From Methanomicrobiales archaeon (GTDB taxonomy: Archaea > Halobacteriota > Methanomicrobia > Methanomicrobiales > JACTUA01), in contig JAJRCP010000138.1 of NCBI GenBank assembly GCA_028678885.1, forward strand, positions 1 to 5,673: a stretch of DNA of 5,673 bases, written 5' to 3'. The position numbers and the translations under genes were made by a program. Below are positions 4,736 through 5,673 of this stretch, one piece after another; the first letter of the stretch is position 1; the number at the start of each line of letters is the position of its first letter. The notes below the pieces were generated by a model. That model searched no databases, was not told where the DNA came from, and was given only the letters and a program-made list of their open reading frames with translations.

Positions 4736-5585
4736 TTTCTGCCGCTATCTCCTTCCTGAATTCATCGAAATGCAGATCATCCAGCTGTTCCGAGAGCAAA
4801 CGTCCGCTCCATGCCCTCCGGTAGACCCACTGGATGATCCGTTCTACCACGGCAACCACCTGTTCTTCGTCTTCCACCATCATCACCGTCCTCCCAATCC
4901 GTGGATGGCGGCCCCGTCTGCCCCCTACCATTATGAGATAGTGGCGGAATTTGGACTGGAGAAGCCCAAAAGGACACGATTGGATACAGATCCCGCACTG
5001 GATACACTTGACCGGGTCGAGTACAGAGACTCCGTTCTTGACTACGATCGCATTCTCCCGGCAGTATTTTGCACAGGTACCGCATCCCGTGCACTGTCCG
5101 GGAATACGGAGCGGTTGAATTCTGCCCATGATACCAATCTCATTCAGCATCGGGCTTGTACAGGCATTCGGACATCCAGAGATGGCTATCCGCATCTTTA
5201 CGGGCATCTCCCTTCCGAACAATCGCTCATCGATCTTCTTCGCAAGCCCGATGGTGTCGATATTGGCATATTTACAGCGTTCAGTCCCCGGACAGGCGAT
5301 CACGTTTACCACCTCATCACGTTCCGAACCGAGGGGGGTCCCATTTTTTGCAAGCTTGCGTGCGATCCGTGGAAGATCGGACGGATTAAGGTGCGGGAGC
5401 TCGATAGTCTGCCGGGTAGTGATATGCACAAATCCCGGTCCATGTGTTTTGGCGATGGTGGCAAGACCCCGCATCTGCTCGATAGTGAGATTACCGGCTG
5501 GGATCCGAACCCGTACCGTGCAGAAATCCGGGTTCCGTTCGGTGATCACCCCACCTCGCATATGGATTCCATACCCATTACTCAT
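4701..5585 (-). CDS. Small siroheme sulfite/nitrite reductase-like protein (Dsr-like) with two ferredoxin clusters
   Basis: This 294-residue protein resembles the small stand-alone dissimilatory-sulfite-reductase-like proteins of methanogens. The N-terminal sulfite reductase ferredoxin-like half-domain (about 1-68) includes HITTRQTIELPHL (54-66), where R58 aligns by motif with a substrate-binding Arg of the family. The siroheme-[4Fe-4S] signature is complete: C98-x5-C104 (CPGTERC) and C138-x3-C142 (CPNAC). K130 in MPVKMRI may match the first Lys of the sulfite reductase K-x-K pair, with R132 in the second place. An inserted ferredoxin carries two CxxCxxCxxxC sets (165/168/171/175 and 194/197/200/204). 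GGRRGRHPRIG (221-231) and a helical C-terminus complete the family layout. The expected chemistry is six- or two-electron reduction of sulfite, nitrite or a similar oxyanion with electrons from ferredoxin, but the substrate is unproven in such small forms. The start is ATG with GAGGT 3 bases upstream. Transcription is toward and into the 3' end of the 4433-4735 gene. Confidence 0.9.
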   Translation of the reverse strand: MSNGYGIHMRGGVITERNPDFCTVRVRIPAGNLTIEQMRGLATIAKTHGPGFVHITTRQTIELPHLNPSDLPRIARKLAKNGTPLGSERDEVVNVIACPGTERCKYANIDTIGLAKKIDERLFGREMPVKMRIAISGCPNACTSPMLNEIGIMGRIQPLRIPGQCTGCGTCAKYCRENAIVVKNGVSVLDPVKCIQCGICIQSCPFGLLQSKFRHYLIMVGGRRGRHPRIGRTVMMVEDEEQVVAVVERIIQWVYRRAWSGRLLSEQLDDLHFDEFRKEIAAEISGSTGMQTLG

Positions 5586-5588
5586 AGT

Positions 5589-5593
5589 ACCTC
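5589..5593 (-). promoter_or_regulatory. Ribosome binding site of the sulfite-reductase-like gene
   Basis: GAGGT on the minus strand lies 3 bases before the ATG at 5583-5585. No convincing TATA box is visible in the 80 bases upstream that remain in the window, so the promoter is either outside or the gene is cotranscribed with something to the right. Confidence 0.6.
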
Positions 5594-5600
5594 TTTAACG

Positions 5601-5673
5601 ATGGATCAGAATATTGCTGGATCTGTAGAGACAGTTACAAACCTGATTTCATCCTCTGCTCATATCGGAGGAC
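5601..5673 (+). CDS. Possible start of a rightward gene (3' truncated by window edge)
   Basis: An ATG at 5601 opens a frame that runs to the window edge for 24 codons (MDQNIAGSV, ending near SSAHIGG). The composition is protein-like, with an amphipathic pattern of V/I/L. Against it, there is no Shine-Dalgarno and no TATA box, and the gap to the divergent ATG at 5585 is only 15 bases. On the opposite strand another frame runs from the edge to a TAA at 5635-5637 (ending EQRMKSGL), so the real gene here could instead be the end of a leftward gene cotranscribed with the sulfite-reductase-like gene. The function is not recognisable. Confidence 0.3.
   Translation, partial: MDQNIAGSVETVTNLISSSAHIGG

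Overview
The window looks like chromosomal DNA from a methanogenic euryarchaeon, most plausibly of the Methanomicrobiales/Methanospirillum type. The reasons are an archaeal-type elongation factor 1-alpha and S10 protein, an archaeal TTTATATA box with a purine-rich BRE-like flank, clear Shine-Dalgarno sites matching the archaeal 16S 3' end, a TIGR03663/Agl23-like membrane glycosyltransferase, and a small stand-alone sulfite-reductase-like protein of the kind common in methanogens. The placement is inferred from protein resemblance by eye; no search was run.

Layout. Bases 1-200 (+) carry the 3' end of a gene whose product ends in one membrane helix and a short basic tail. Bases 201-894 are a roughly 690-bp region that is AT-rich in its first two thirds. 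It has no convincing gene, but holds an AT hairpin with U-tracts, a second small perfect hairpin, a cluster of GAAATGG/CCATTTC heptamers, and a coding-like stretch that may be a gene remnant. Bases 895-4255 (-) form a compact three-gene unit transcribed leftward: tuf (aEF1A), then rpsJ (uS10), then an Agl23-like membrane glycosyltransferase. The gaps are 18 and 10 bases, and each gene has its own Shine-Dalgarno site. The intergenic stretch at 4256-4432 contains the probable tuf promoter. Reading rightward from it is a 100-residue cysteine-containing protein that I do not recognise (4433-4735, +). This gene runs tail-to-tail into, and overlaps by 35 bp, a 294-residue siroheme-type sulfite/nitrite reductase-like protein with two ferredoxin [4Fe-4S] motifs (4701-5585, -). 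The last 73 bases may hold the start of a rightward gene, which is uncertain.

How the genes fit together. tuf and rpsJ belong to the translation machinery and are paired as in archaeal str-type operons, but here rpsL, rpsG and fusA do not lie directly upstream. The glycosyltransferase is in the same transcription unit by spacing, although its expected role is surface N-glycosylation. The sulfite-reductase-like gene and the overlapping small cysteine protein form a convergent pair. Both are candidates for Fe-S or sulfur redox chemistry, but a shared function is only a hypothesis. The most interesting unknowns are the small CxxCxxC protein with its 3' overlap and the structured 201-894 region.
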